Below are positions 53,101-61,582 of a DNA stretch of 64,000 bases, in pieces. Source of the DNA: Actinoplanes flavus (GTDB taxonomy: Bacteria; Actinomycetota; Actinomycetes; Mycobacteriales; Micromonosporaceae); NCBI RefSeq assembly GCF_017592555.1, contig NZ_JAGFNS010000021.1:75985-139984 (forward strand), given 5' to 3'. How positions within the stretch are numbered: position 1 is the first letter of the stretch; every line of letters begins with the position of its first letter. The position numbers and the translations under genes were made by a program. The notes under the pieces are model-generated. The model worked only from the letters and a program-made list of their open reading frames with translations, did no database searches and was not told where the DNA came from.

Positions 53101-53269
53101 GCGGGAACGGATGCCCGCCGGGGCGCGGCAGCGCTGTGAGCAGATGATCGGGTTCTGGAGCCGGACGTTGCCCGCGGCCCGGCAGCGGACCTTCCTGGGT
53201 GAGGCGCCGAACGGCAACTCGCTGGCCGCGCTGGAGATCACCGTCAAGAACCGGCACGACGAGCCGTGA
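50105..53269 (+). CDS. Tubulin/FtsZ-like GTPase superfamily protein
   Basis: 1054 residues. The N-terminal part has tubulin-like nucleotide-binding features: MFVGLGGTGCRIG near residue 8 and FSVAGGTGAGIFYDY near 200, the equivalent of the tubulin signature loop (GGTGTG). The middle and C-terminal 600 residues are helical and charged, without a motif I recognise. It is much longer than FtsZ, as in the bacterial tubulin-like proteins found next to VWA genes. It starts 15 bases after the VWA stop and overlaps the next gene by GTGA. It may polymerise or act as a large GTP switch under the membrane. Confidence 0.82.
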   Translation: MHLYHPVMFVGLGGTGCRIGAELERRLREELCGPDGLKLHGPAFGLTELRPFELPSCLQFVYADLSEDELGQLRRRSVPNEAHSEVADRTAYYAYDLLPQFRSYPEVAKFLRVKAADFVRDWLPPGEHEPMVVPLRLGAGQLPTVGRAALYATVSDSVEVLRQPIIRSIGRITNSAPELRLLNPAREPGLQTVDVFVAFSVAGGTGAGIFYDYLHIVESAFRQAGIDAKIYPLVLMPSAFEAGSGGGVTASLNAGRALLDMFRLVDELNQDQRAHGDLGGTPTVRGRHVRYPREGDVPMRLGAMQTAFLFSKAVGIARDDLHRSIVALILSLVGLDVPAGGRDAGGPVSFADSFINGVVERQSMSPTRIGCRGVSTSLVGSLTVPFDDLADMFAGRLLGRGVRELQLVPPGRSESNRDLIREFFNGSSVGPVWQRAAGAFDDPAAEQGIKGAATIRAMLRERGVRMGDSLQNLDQTLLRTMPELVRDFNPADGARSVLRHADLFRLRRVVLGEAALAENIDQLGVRGVMESRRVPPAAPVKAWESDPRPPQLIELRDRMGGLVKAAVSEKPVVDTIALQDEWFRYRARRFWHASWNDHRQTWQQRLTRFTGHLRSLVEELTAYERGCEEAFNRRAEELYRARVGVTYLLPPRQDLEQTYAEMLRRLARRGKRENATEGEILNALLGPDGWANALAEASVLGRSGGAEGLRTILGLLKQEVAGILRGGDPDEVPLLPHMSSLLRVAAKRAQDVPVADSDVQQFVGTLSGMLPGGFMPEGSGQLSVLVVYPAAEADELVEKWLGGQLRVVTRRGDRPVQFRAVETESITVVLTRTGMGVTEVPELRQVLLDWAGAVREPRADSFLPWRQRLGFGEDWLATTEAHREEILLRLLCAAWNGQVECFGGMESPERIRIALSRRPDAEAMVLELGAFGRASSWGSLLRQYETWTLADGGEIRLNFCAQLMESMPNGFTGILDDPHPLYWQLAGMADRQVKVLTEMRERMPAGARQRCEQMIGFWSRTLPAARQRTFLGEAPNGNSLAALEITVKNRHDEP

Positions 53270-55509
53270 GCCGCGGCCCCGCCGGAGCGGTTCCGGTCAT
53301 CGACCTGCGGCAGGAGTACGCCGAACTGGTGTCCTGCCGTGACTTCGGCGACTACGTGCAGCGGCGGGCCGGGTTCCTGCTGCCGCACGACCAGCTCGAC
53401 GACCACGTCGACGTGAGCGGTGTGGTGGTCGTCGACGACGCGGCCGCGCTGCCGGGGCACACCGCCGCGCTGGCGTCGGTGCTGGCGTCGCCGGCGGTCC
53501 GGCAGATGGTCTGCGTCGTGGTCGGGACGGCCGCATCGGACGGCGGCGCCACGATCGTGTTGCCGTCGGTGCTCAGCGGCGAGTTCGTGACGGTGCTGTG
53601 GGCGGGTGATCCGGACGGTGTTCCGTGGCGGCTCGACGGTGGCGCGGCATCACTGGTCCGGGTCGGATCCGCCGCCGAGCCGCCGTTGGCCGACCTGCTG
53701 GAGGCGCTGCGGGCCCGGGAGGTGTTCCAACAGGTGCTGGCGACGGCCGCGGTCACGCAGACGCGGGTCGCCGCGCCCGCGGTGCGGTTACGGTCCGGCC
53801 GGATGGGTGCGGACGCGCTGGCGGCGGTGCGACGGCGGGCCATGCTGGCGGTGGCCACCGGTGTGGACCCGTACGATCCGCAGCCGGACGCCCCGGCCTC
53901 CGATCACGACCTCGTCGAGGACCTGGACACGATGCGGCGCCGGTACGTGCCGTCGTCGCACGCCGAGCCCGGCGGCCGGGTGCGGGCCGCCCGGCAGGCC
54001 GCCGAGTCGGCGGTGACCGCTGTCGAGCAGGCCGTCGCCGCGGCGGTCCGCCCGTGGGCGGTGTGGGCGCCGTTCGCCGGTGTGCCGGTGGCGAGGCTCG
54101 CGGCGGCCGCCGCCGGGCACCTCGGCGACTACCGGGACGTGCTGGCCCGACTGTTCCAGCGTTTCGACCAGTGCGGCGACGACCAGCGGCGGGCGGAACT
54201 GCGGCGCGAGGGCATCGAGTTGCCGGCGGTCACGGTCACCGCGGCGATGGCCGCCGACGACGTACGCCGCGCCGTGCACCGTTCGCTGGAGTCCGGCCGG
54301 GGCCTGGAGCAGACGGTCCGGCCGTTGCGGGCGGCGGCGGCCCGGATGCTGCCGATGGGCAGCGCCGCCCGCCGGCCCGACCTGGACCGGGCGGTGGAAC
54401 CGATCACCGCGCTGCCGCCGATGCCCGGCGGGTTCGGTAGCGCGCTGGTCCCGCTGCTGATCCTGCTGGCGCCGCTGCTCGCCGGGCGGGTGGGCGGGAT
54501 CGCCGCGGTGCTGCTGCTGACCCTGGGCGCCGGGCTGCTGCGGGCCAAACGCCGGCACCTCGGGGTGTCGCCGCCCGAGCCGGGCCGGGATCTGGGCCGG
54601 GTACTGACCGTGCTGCTGCTGGCCACCTCCGGGCTGGTCGGCGGGGAGGCGCTGCGGCTGTCGGGGATGCGGTGGCCGTACCCCTTGATGGGTTTCGGTG
54701 TGGTCTTGGCGGTGATCACGCCGATGCTGTGGTGGGCGCTGGCGGCTCGCCGCTGGCACGCCCGGGTCGGTGTGCCCGGCATGGTGCGTCCCGCGCTGCA
54801 CGGCCTGGACGGCGTCTGTCACGACACCATCACCGAATGGGCGGTGACCGAGGACCGTCGCCGCGCCTCCGACCTGCTGCGGGCCACCGCCGCGGCGCTC
54901 GACGCGGTCGCCGGGGTGCTGCGCGACGGCGCCGCGAAGCTGCCGGCCGAGATGGCCGCGCATTCCAGCGGGCGTGCGGTGGCCGCGGTACGGCAGGACC
55001 TGACCGCTCTGGTACGGATGTGCATGCAGGCGCGCTGGCCGGAAGCCGCCGCCGGTGACCTGGCCGGGATGGCCGAACGCAACGAGCGCCGGTCCGGTGA
55101 GCTGCTCGCCGGCTACGAGCGGCATCTGCACCGGTGGGGTGTGCAGGAGCCGCCGCCCGGCTGGCCGGCCCGTCCGGAGGCCGACCAGCTCACCTGGTGG
55201 CAGGACGGCAACGGGCTGCGTGACGCCGTGTTCGCCGACGGCCAGCCGGTCCAGTTGCTGTGCGGCGATCAGCAGACCAGCCTGCTGAGCCGGGATCCGC
55301 ACCGGGCCACGACGATCCGGTTCGCGCCGCGGCACGCCCGTTCCACCTTCACCGACCGTGATCACGACGACCAGGGCGGCTACCCGCCGGTGCCGCCGGC
55401 CGCTCTGGCGGATGTGGTGTGGACCGGCACCGGCACGGCCGCCGGGCTGGTGCATCTGGTCCCGTTGCGGTCCGGGGTCCGCTACGTCCAGTCCGAAGGG
55501 GGAAGCTGA
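53266..55509 (+). CDS. Large protein with central membrane segment, tubulin-operon partner
   Basis: 747 residues starting at the GTG overlapping the tubulin-like stop. About 380 soluble residues come first, then four hydrophobic segments (about residues 385-425 and 445-500: LVPLLILLAPLLAG, VLTVLLLATSGLVGG, LMGFGVVLAVITPMLWWAL), then another 250 soluble, mostly helical residues. No family is recognised. Its place between the tubulin-like and GTPase genes, with overlaps on both sides, suggests a membrane scaffold for the complex. Confidence 0.75.
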   Translation: MSRGPAGAVPVIDLRQEYAELVSCRDFGDYVQRRAGFLLPHDQLDDHVDVSGVVVVDDAAALPGHTAALASVLASPAVRQMVCVVVGTAASDGGATIVLPSVLSGEFVTVLWAGDPDGVPWRLDGGAASLVRVGSAAEPPLADLLEALRAREVFQQVLATAAVTQTRVAAPAVRLRSGRMGADALAAVRRRAMLAVATGVDPYDPQPDAPASDHDLVEDLDTMRRRYVPSSHAEPGGRVRAARQAAESAVTAVEQAVAAAVRPWAVWAPFAGVPVARLAAAAAGHLGDYRDVLARLFQRFDQCGDDQRRAELRREGIELPAVTVTAAMAADDVRRAVHRSLESGRGLEQTVRPLRAAAARMLPMGSAARRPDLDRAVEPITALPPMPGGFGSALVPLLILLAPLLAGRVGGIAAVLLLTLGAGLLRAKRRHLGVSPPEPGRDLGRVLTVLLLATSGLVGGEALRLSGMRWPYPLMGFGVVLAVITPMLWWALAARRWHARVGVPGMVRPALHGLDGVCHDTITEWAVTEDRRRASDLLRATAAALDAVAGVLRDGAAKLPAEMAAHSSGRAVAAVRQDLTALVRMCMQARWPEAAAGDLAGMAERNERRSGELLAGYERHLHRWGVQEPPPGWPARPEADQLTWWQDGNGLRDAVFADGQPVQLLCGDQQTSLLSRDPHRATTIRFAPRHARSTFTDRDHDDQGGYPPVPPAALADVVWTGTGTAAGLVHLVPLRSGVRYVQSEGGS

Positions 55510-57434
55510 TGGTCGACACGGTGCGTGACCAGACGTTGGATTTCCTCACCCCCGCAGGCGACGAGGTCCGGTGGAACGTGCGGCCGGAGCGTCCGGCGGC
55601 GCCGCGCCCGTCCCGCCGCTCCGCCGTCATGGAACGGGTGGTGCTGGTCCGCGGCAGCGACCAGCCGCTGATCCAGCGGCGACTGGACCCGCGGGCGGAT
55701 CCGCACCGGCTGGACACCGAGATCGCGGCCGGTCTGCGGCTGGCCCGCCGCTACCCCGAGAACGGCTATCCGGCGGTGCTGCCGCGGCTGCTCGGCTACC
55801 GGGCCGACGTCGACGAACCGTACGTGCTCTGGCAGCCGCCGCCGGCCACCCAGGTCGGGCAGGTGGCCGCCCGGCTCGGCAACGACGCCATCGACCGGGT
55901 GTTGTGCGACCTGCTGACCGGGCTGGCGCACCTGGCCGCCGCCGGCATCGTGCACCGGGGCGTCAACGATGCGCGGGTGCGGTGGACCGGCGAGGGCGCG
56001 ATGATCGCCGGCCTGCCGGTCGCCGTGTTCGCCGGCGACACCCGCACCGGGTTCGGCCGCGAACCGTGGGCGTCGGCCGAGCAGGTGCGCGGGATCGGCC
56101 GGGCCGACCCGCGCGACGACGTGTGGAGTGCCGCCGTGCTGCTGGGGGTGCTGCTCGGCCTGGACGGCGACTCGTACCGGGACCGGCTCGGCCCCCGCTA
56201 TGCGGTGCTGCTCGGCGACGCGCTGGCGCCCCGGGCCGCGCAACGCCCGACCGCCGCGGAGCTGCTGCGGACGCTGAGCTGGCCGGTGCCGGTGCTGGAC
56301 ACCTCGCCGCTGGACAGCGGCCGGGAGCAGTTCGAGCGGATCCGGGTGAGCCGGGCCGGCGCCGCCGCACCCGCCCCGCGGCCACCGCAACGGCGTCGCC
56401 GCTGGTTCTGGTCCATCGGCCGCGGCAGCACCGGCCCGGCCACCCGCGACTGCTACCTCTGCCTCGACCCGGTGTCCTGGGCCGAGACCGACCTGTTCGT
56501 CTGGACCGACAAGGGCTACCAACCCCTCGACCTGGGTACGGCGGGGCCGCAGCACCGCCGGGAGTACCGGCTGCGGCAGGCGTTCCGCCGCTGCCCGAAC
56601 CGGGCCGGCGAGATCGGCCCGCACTATCTGCCGGCCGCCTACCTGCGCAGCGGGTCGCCGATCAACATCGGCCTGATCGGTGACACGGCGGCGGGCAAGA
56701 CCCATCTGCTGGCCGGGATCATGCAGGAGATCGAGAGCGGTGTGCTCGGCGACTTCGGGATCATGACCAGCGCCGTCGACATCGCCTGGCACGACGACTT
56801 CCGCCAGTCCCGGATGAACCGGCTGTACCGCGACGGCGAGGTGCTGGAACACACCCGGCCGGTGGACACCGTCGACTTCGCCGACGGGCTGATCCTCGGC
56901 ACCGGATCCCGGGAACGGCCGATGATGTTCTTCGACATCGCCGGGGAGATGCTGCAACCCGGCCGCAGGCAGAGCCGGGCCACCCAGTTCCTGGCCGCCG
57001 CCGACGCCCTGATCTTCGTGGCCGACCCCGTCCGCTCCGACCCGGACACCACGTTCGAGGCGGTCATCGACCGGCTCGCGCACCGGCGCGGCCCCGACGG
57101 GCTGCTGGACATCCCGTCGGTCGTGGTGGTCACCAAATCGGACCTGCTGCGGTTCGAGGAGCCGGTGGACCGCTGGATCCGGGCCCGCCGTGCCGACGGT
57201 CCGGCCGAGAGCCGCGACGTGTACGCCTACCTGCACCAGCGGGGCCGGACCGCCCAGCTGGCGCCGGTACACCGCATCCGCCGGTGCACGCTGCATTTCG
57301 CGTCGGCGACCGGTGGCCGTGACCGGGGCGGCCGCTACCCGCACGGCGCCCGCCCGCAGCGCTGCGCCGAGCCGCTGATCTCGCTGCTCGCGATGCTGGG
57401 CGCCCTGCCGGACCGCGCAGACGGGGACGGTTGA
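55509..57434 (+). CDS. Pseudokinase - Cys motif - TRAFAC-type GTPase fusion
   Basis: 641 residues. Residues 40-260 look like a protein-kinase fold without catalysis: HRG replaces HRD (GIVHRGVNDARV near 152), the DFG Asp is missing, while DDVWSAAVLL near 200 fits the kinase F-helix. A Cys pair CYLC near 315 and a later RRCPN suggest a zinc knuckle. The C-terminal half is a GTPase: GDTAAGKTHLL near 394, FFDIAGEML near 476 and VVTKSDLL near 541. The ATG at 55509 overlaps the previous stop (TGATG). It resembles the GTPases of proposed NTP-dependent conflict systems; its job here is inference. Confidence 0.8.
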   Translation: MVDTVRDQTLDFLTPAGDEVRWNVRPERPAAPRPSRRSAVMERVVLVRGSDQPLIQRRLDPRADPHRLDTEIAAGLRLARRYPENGYPAVLPRLLGYRADVDEPYVLWQPPPATQVGQVAARLGNDAIDRVLCDLLTGLAHLAAAGIVHRGVNDARVRWTGEGAMIAGLPVAVFAGDTRTGFGREPWASAEQVRGIGRADPRDDVWSAAVLLGVLLGLDGDSYRDRLGPRYAVLLGDALAPRAAQRPTAAELLRTLSWPVPVLDTSPLDSGREQFERIRVSRAGAAAPAPRPPQRRRRWFWSIGRGSTGPATRDCYLCLDPVSWAETDLFVWTDKGYQPLDLGTAGPQHRREYRLRQAFRRCPNRAGEIGPHYLPAAYLRSGSPINIGLIGDTAAGKTHLLAGIMQEIESGVLGDFGIMTSAVDIAWHDDFRQSRMNRLYRDGEVLEHTRPVDTVDFADGLILGTGSRERPMMFFDIAGEMLQPGRRQSRATQFLAAADALIFVADPVRSDPDTTFEAVIDRLAHRRGPDGLLDIPSVVVVTKSDLLRFEEPVDRWIRARRADGPAESRDVYAYLHQRGRTAQLAPVHRIRRCTLHFASATGGRDRGGRYPHGARPQRCAEPLISLLAMLGALPDRADGDG

Positions 57435-58312
57435 TGCCGGGTCGCGTCGACCTGCTGGTCTTCGAGTGGGCGCCCCGGCTGCCGGGCGGCGGCAGCGGTC
57501 TGGGCATGGTCGAGTCCACGCTGCCCGCCGAGCAGCGGCAGGTCTGGGCGGAGCGCCTGGAACGGCGGGTGTCCGTGCCGTCCGGCGGCGCCGGGCCGAG
57601 CACCTGCTATCTCCGGTACGGCGACCAGGCGGCGCTCCTGCACCGGTTCCCCGTCCGGGACGCGCACCACCGGTGGGCGTCCAGCACCCAGGTGCTGGTC
57701 GGGCCGCCGTCGGTGATCACCATGCGGCGGGCTGTCGCGCTGCGCCCGGACCGGGCCCCGCAACGCTTCGACCAGCCGGCCGACGGCTATCCACGGTCGT
57801 GGGCCGACGCCAGCGACCTCGCCGCCGACCTCGACCGGCAGGCCCGCCTGCATCGCCGGGAGGCCACCGTGGTGGTGGCCGAACTGAGCCGGGCCCGCCC
57901 GCACGGCTGGGCGGTACGGGCGGGCGACATCGATCCGCGGGCGTTGCTGTGGACGGTCGCGGCCTGCCACGGCGACCTGGCGTTCTCCACCTGGGAAACC
58001 GAGATCACCGACCCTGAGCTGCCGGTTCTGGTCTTCGTCGACGGCCCGCCGGCCCGCTCCAGCGTCGGCACCGCCCGGCACTGGATCGACCTGGGCGCCG
58101 CCAGCGACCTGCCCGCCCGCGACCTCGCGAACGCCGCCGACCTCGTCGACACCCACACCGGGCGCCGCGGCGGCCCGAAACCGCGGACCCGTGACATCGG
58201 CACGGCCAAGGTCACCGTGCCGGCGCCGACCGCGTTCTCGCTGCACCTGCTGATGCTCGTCGTCTGGTGGGCCGTGGTCGCGGTCCTGCTCACCGTACTG
58301 AGCGCCGGATGA
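57434..58312 (+). CDS. Tail-anchored protein of unknown function
   Basis: 292 residues, cytosolic except for a C-terminal membrane helix (FSLHLLMLVVWWAVVAVLLTV near residue 267). No recognised domain; the body contains an Arg-rich stretch RPDRAPQRFD near 100 and an acidic/aromatic region near 190. It overlaps the GTPase gene by TGATG and the following membrane gene by ATGA. Because such a tail faces its domain to the cytosol, it may recruit the GTPase or tubulin-like protein to the membrane. Confidence 0.75.
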   Translation: MPGRVDLLVFEWAPRLPGGGSGLGMVESTLPAEQRQVWAERLERRVSVPSGGAGPSTCYLRYGDQAALLHRFPVRDAHHRWASSTQVLVGPPSVITMRRAVALRPDRAPQRFDQPADGYPRSWADASDLAADLDRQARLHRREATVVVAELSRARPHGWAVRAGDIDPRALLWTVAACHGDLAFSTWETEITDPELPVLVFVDGPPARSSVGTARHWIDLGAASDLPARDLANAADLVDTHTGRRGGPKPRTRDIGTAKVTVPAPTAFSLHLLMLVVWWAVVAVLLTVLSAG

Positions 58313-59496
58313 CGAACCCCGCCACCTCACACCGGTGGCCGCTGTTCCCGCGCGCCGATCCGGGCGACCTGCTCCCCGCCGTGCTGCCCGCGGTGAGCAT
58401 CCTGGTGCTGGGCGCGATCCTGCACGCCGCATCGGTGCCGCTCGTCCTGCTGATCGCTCTCGGCGTGGGCGGCTGCGGTTACCTGATGTCGATCGCGAGC
58501 CTGGACCGGCATGCCGTGCCGGCGGCCCGTCTGCGGGCGGTGATCTCCATCTTCACCATGCTGGCCGCGTCCGGGCTGATGCTGCGGACGTTCACCGGCG
58601 GCGGCACGACCCGGGAATGGTTCGTCTACGGGCTCGGCATGGTGTTCTTCCTCGTCGCCGCGGAGATCGGCGCCCGCTGCGACGACCGGCCGAACGCCGT
58701 GGCCATGGCGGTCACCGGGCTGGCCGTGCTGGCCGCGATGACAGTTCCGCTGTGGCACGACGAGGCCGCCTGCGCCGGCGGCAGCGGCTGCGTCGCGCCG
58801 CTGCCGCCGATCACGCTGGGGATGGCGTTCCTCCTGGCGAGCGGGCTGGCCGCTCGCATGATCCGGCCCGATCTCGCCTACCTGGCGGTGGCCGTCACCC
58901 TGCCGACCGTCACGGTTCTGGCGATCCTGCGTGACCGTGCCACGGCGGTCCTGCTCGGCCCGGTCCTGTACGCGGTGACGCTGGCCGACCTGTCGTCCGC
59001 GCCCCCGGTCGGCCGGGTCGCGCGGCGCCGGCTGCTGATGCTGCTCGTCCTCGTTCCGGCGGTGCTGGTGGCCGGTGTGCAGTCGTTAGCGGCGCTGCTG
59101 CGCTTTCTGCAGGCTCCGGAAGCGGCGTCTCCCGCGTACCGGCCGGGGCTGCTCGGCCGCGGCGGCCCGGTGTTCCTGGAGCCGATCGGCCAAGTGCTCG
59201 TCGTGCTGCTGGTGGCGGTGCTGCTGTGGAACGTGGTGCATCTCTGCGCCGTGGTCCGGCGGCGGCGGCCGGGGTTGCCGGCGCTGCTGGCCGCCGGGGT
59301 CGGCGCCCATCTGATCGTCTCGTTCGCCGTGCCGTGCCTGGCGTGGGCCGGACTGCCGGCCCCGGCGGGGTTGAGGACGCTGCCGCCGGCCGCCGACGCG
59401 GTCGGTTTCCTGGTCGCCTTCGCCGAGCTGGGCCTGCTGATCGGTGCGGCCACCCCGCCCAGGACCACGCCCGGATCGGTGGCCGGCCGCGGCTGA
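58309..59496 (+). CDS. Polytopic membrane protein, last gene of tubulin operon
   Basis: 395 residues with about nine to ten predicted helices spread over the whole length and short loops. Two Cys (ACAGGSGC near 166) lie in an outside-type loop. No transporter family motif was recognised. The ATG at 58309 overlaps the tail-anchored gene (ATGA). A longer start at 58267 would give only a basic extension inside the previous gene. It may be the channel or membrane base of the complex. Confidence 0.78.
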   Translation: MTNPATSHRWPLFPRADPGDLLPAVLPAVSILVLGAILHAASVPLVLLIALGVGGCGYLMSIASLDRHAVPAARLRAVISIFTMLAASGLMLRTFTGGGTTREWFVYGLGMVFFLVAAEIGARCDDRPNAVAMAVTGLAVLAAMTVPLWHDEAACAGGSGCVAPLPPITLGMAFLLASGLAARMIRPDLAYLAVAVTLPTVTVLAILRDRATAVLLGPVLYAVTLADLSSAPPVGRVARRRLLMLLVLVPAVLVAGVQSLAALLRFLQAPEAASPAYRPGLLGRGGPVFLEPIGQVLVVLLVAVLLWNVVHLCAVVRRRRPGLPALLAAGVGAHLIVSFAVPCLAWAGLPAPAGLRTLPPAADAVGFLVAFAELGLLIGAATPPRTTPGSVAGRG

Positions 59497-59585
59497 AGCA
59501 GGCACAGGCGGCCACCGGTCGCCCGCGGGTTGCCGACGGCACGTACGCTCTCCGGACGTTACAGGCACGCGGGGAGGCTGGCGTT

Positions 59586-59930
59586 TTGCAACCTGAGGTA
59601 TCGGTCGACATCGAAGGCCTGCACGCGACGGGAATCCGGATCAGAACTCCGCTGGTCGGCGTGGACCACGCCATCAGCCAGGAACTGCCCCGCCTGACCG
59701 TCGCCGGCGGCGCCGCGAGCTGGGACGCCGCGCCGGTCGTCCAGGAGACCGCAGCGCGATGGTCGGACTATCTGCGGGACCTGACCCTACGGACCCGGCG
59801 GCTCGGCGATGACCTGATCGCCACCGCCGACGAGTTCAAGGCGGCTGACCAGGCGTCGGCGCACTCGTTCAACATCCCGATCCCCGCGGCTGAGCCACCG
59901 GCGGCCTCCTACAACTTCCCGGTTCGCTGA
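59586..59930 (+). CDS. WXG100/EspC-like small helical protein, TTG start
   Basis: 114 residues. It starts at TTG 59586, with GGGGAGG 8-14 bases upstream; an in-frame extension upstream is out of character. Centre and end are helical: WDAAPVVQETAARWSDYL near residue 46, then LADDxxATADEFKAAD-like heptads to about 90, and a Pro-rich tail. This resembles ESX-associated small proteins that pair with a larger toxin or hydrolase gene. No type VII secretion ATPase (EccC) gene is in the window. It lies 8 bases before the DUF1023-type hydrolase, so the two are probably a secreted pair. Confidence 0.65.
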   Translation: MQPEVSVDIEGLHATGIRIRTPLVGVDHAISQELPRLTVAGGAASWDAAPVVQETAARWSDYLRDLTLRTRRLGDDLIATADEFKAADQASAHSFNIPIPAAEPPAASYNFPVR

Positions 59931-59938
59931 GACACCCG

Positions 59939-61582
59939 ATGACCATCACTCTGCAGACCCTTCACGACACCGACTCCAACGCCTTCGGGCAGGCCGCCGA
60001 CGCGTGGGGCCGGCTGGCGGCGGCGTTGGACGCCCGGCTGGACGAGTTCACCGCCGACTCCCGGGACCTGCCCGACGTCTGGCCGACCGGGGCGGACGCC
60101 GAGCGACGCGTCGCGGTGCTGCGACGCGAGATCGCCGACGTTCACGAGCCGTGCCAGAACATCAGCCTCGCGTTGCGTGCCCACGCCGACACGGTATGGC
60201 AGCTCAAGGGCGTCCTCGCCGACATTCTCGCCGAGTGCGCCGGCAACGGGATCGCCGTCGACCTGACCAGCGGGACCGTCTCCGCGGTCCCGGGCAGCGT
60301 CACCGACACCGCGCAGGCGGCCCGGATCTCCGGCCTCGTCGAGGGCTACCGGGCCCAGCTCTCGGATCTGCTGATGCGGGCGATCCGCCTCGACCAGGAC
60401 ACCCGCGCCGTGTTGCAGGCCGGCATGCCCGCGATCGGCAGCGGCTTCACCACCGGCGGCTCGACCATGGCGCAGTGCATGATCGACCCGACGGGCAAGA
60501 CACCCGCCCAGATCCATCAGTGGTGGGACGGGCTCAGCCGCTGGCAGCAGGACCAGCTCATCACCGACTTCCCGGCGCAGGTCGGCGCCCTCGACGGCGT
60601 ACCGGCCGACGACCGGGACAAGGCCAACCGCCTCGCCCTGCACCAGCAGAAACAGGCCGTCGTCGACCTGCTCGCCGCCGGCCACGGTGACCAGTACGAA
60701 CTCCGCGAACAGCTGCAACGGATCACCAAGGTCGAGCAGACCCTGCAGCGGCTGGGCGACCGCGGCTACCTGTTGATGGTCGACACCGAGGCCTACGACG
60801 GCCACGGCAAGGTCGCCATCGCCGTCGGCAATCCGGACACCGCCCGGCACACCGGCGTATGGGTGCCGGGCCTGAGCACCACGATGTACGGCTCGATGGA
60901 CGGCAACATCGATCGCGTCATGCGGATAAACGCCGCCGCGGACCGGTTGACCGACGGACGTTCCGGTGACGTCAGCACCGTCTACTGGCTCGGCTACGAC
61001 GCCCCCGACCTCGACAACACCTCCGTGCTCGGTAACAGTCGCTCCGAGTCCGGCCGTGACCCGTACCTCGGTTTCATGAACGGCCTGCGGGCCACCCACG
61101 AGGGCGATCCCACCCATCTGGTGGCGATGGGCCACTCGTACGGCTCCACCGTCATCGGCGAGGCAGCCGCCACCGGCAACCTGCCCGCCGACGACATCGT
61201 GGTCGCCGGCAGCCCCGGCATGCACGTCGACAGCGCCGACCGGCTGCTCGACGACCCCCGCCACGTGTGGGCCGGCGCCTCCGACAGCGACCCGGTCGCC
61301 GACACCCCGATGATCAGCACCTCCGACCGGATCGCCCTCGGCCTCACCAACCCGAGCCTCGGCCTGACCGCCTGGGGACTCGAAAGCGCGGCCGACGCCT
61401 CACACGGCGCCGCGCCGACCACCGACGGGTTCGGCGCCAACACCTGGAAAGCCGACACCGACGGTCACACCGGTTACTGGGAACCCGCCAGTGACAGCCT
61501 GAACAACCAGGCCCGCGTGCTGGCCGGACGCTACGACCGCGTGACACTCGAGAACGGCGAAGCCCCGGAGAACATCCCGTGA
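59939..61582 (+). CDS. Alpha/beta hydrolase (DUF1023-type) with helical N-terminus
   Basis: 547 residues. The first 200 are helical and WXG100-like in pattern; residues 280-480 form an alpha/beta hydrolase with the nucleophile elbow GHSYGS near 398 and a YDGHGKVAIA stretch near 284, typical of the DUF1023 family often linked with type VII secretion in actinomycetes. No signal peptide. The ATG at 59939 lies 8 bases after the small WXG-like gene. Substrate is unknown; a lipase, esterase or cell-envelope effector is possible. Confidence 0.82.
   Translation: MTITLQTLHDTDSNAFGQAADAWGRLAAALDARLDEFTADSRDLPDVWPTGADAERRVAVLRREIADVHEPCQNISLALRAHADTVWQLKGVLADILAECAGNGIAVDLTSGTVSAVPGSVTDTAQAARISGLVEGYRAQLSDLLMRAIRLDQDTRAVLQAGMPAIGSGFTTGGSTMAQCMIDPTGKTPAQIHQWWDGLSRWQQDQLITDFPAQVGALDGVPADDRDKANRLALHQQKQAVVDLLAAGHGDQYELREQLQRITKVEQTLQRLGDRGYLLMVDTEAYDGHGKVAIAVGNPDTARHTGVWVPGLSTTMYGSMDGNIDRVMRINAAADRLTDGRSGDVSTVYWLGYDAPDLDNTSVLGNSRSESGRDPYLGFMNGLRATHEGDPTHLVAMGHSYGSTVIGEAAATGNLPADDIVVAGSPGMHVDSADRLLDDPRHVWAGASDSDPVADTPMISTSDRIALGLTNPSLGLTAWGLESAADASHGAAPTTDGFGANTWKADTDGHTGYWEPASDSLNNQARVLAGRYDRVTLENGEAPENIP

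Noticed and set aside
48611..53257. A 1548-codon minus-strand frame across the VWA and tubulin-like genes
   Set aside because: The plus-strand genes have motifs, ribosome sites and overlaps; the antisense product is low-complexity Arg/Pro/Gln.
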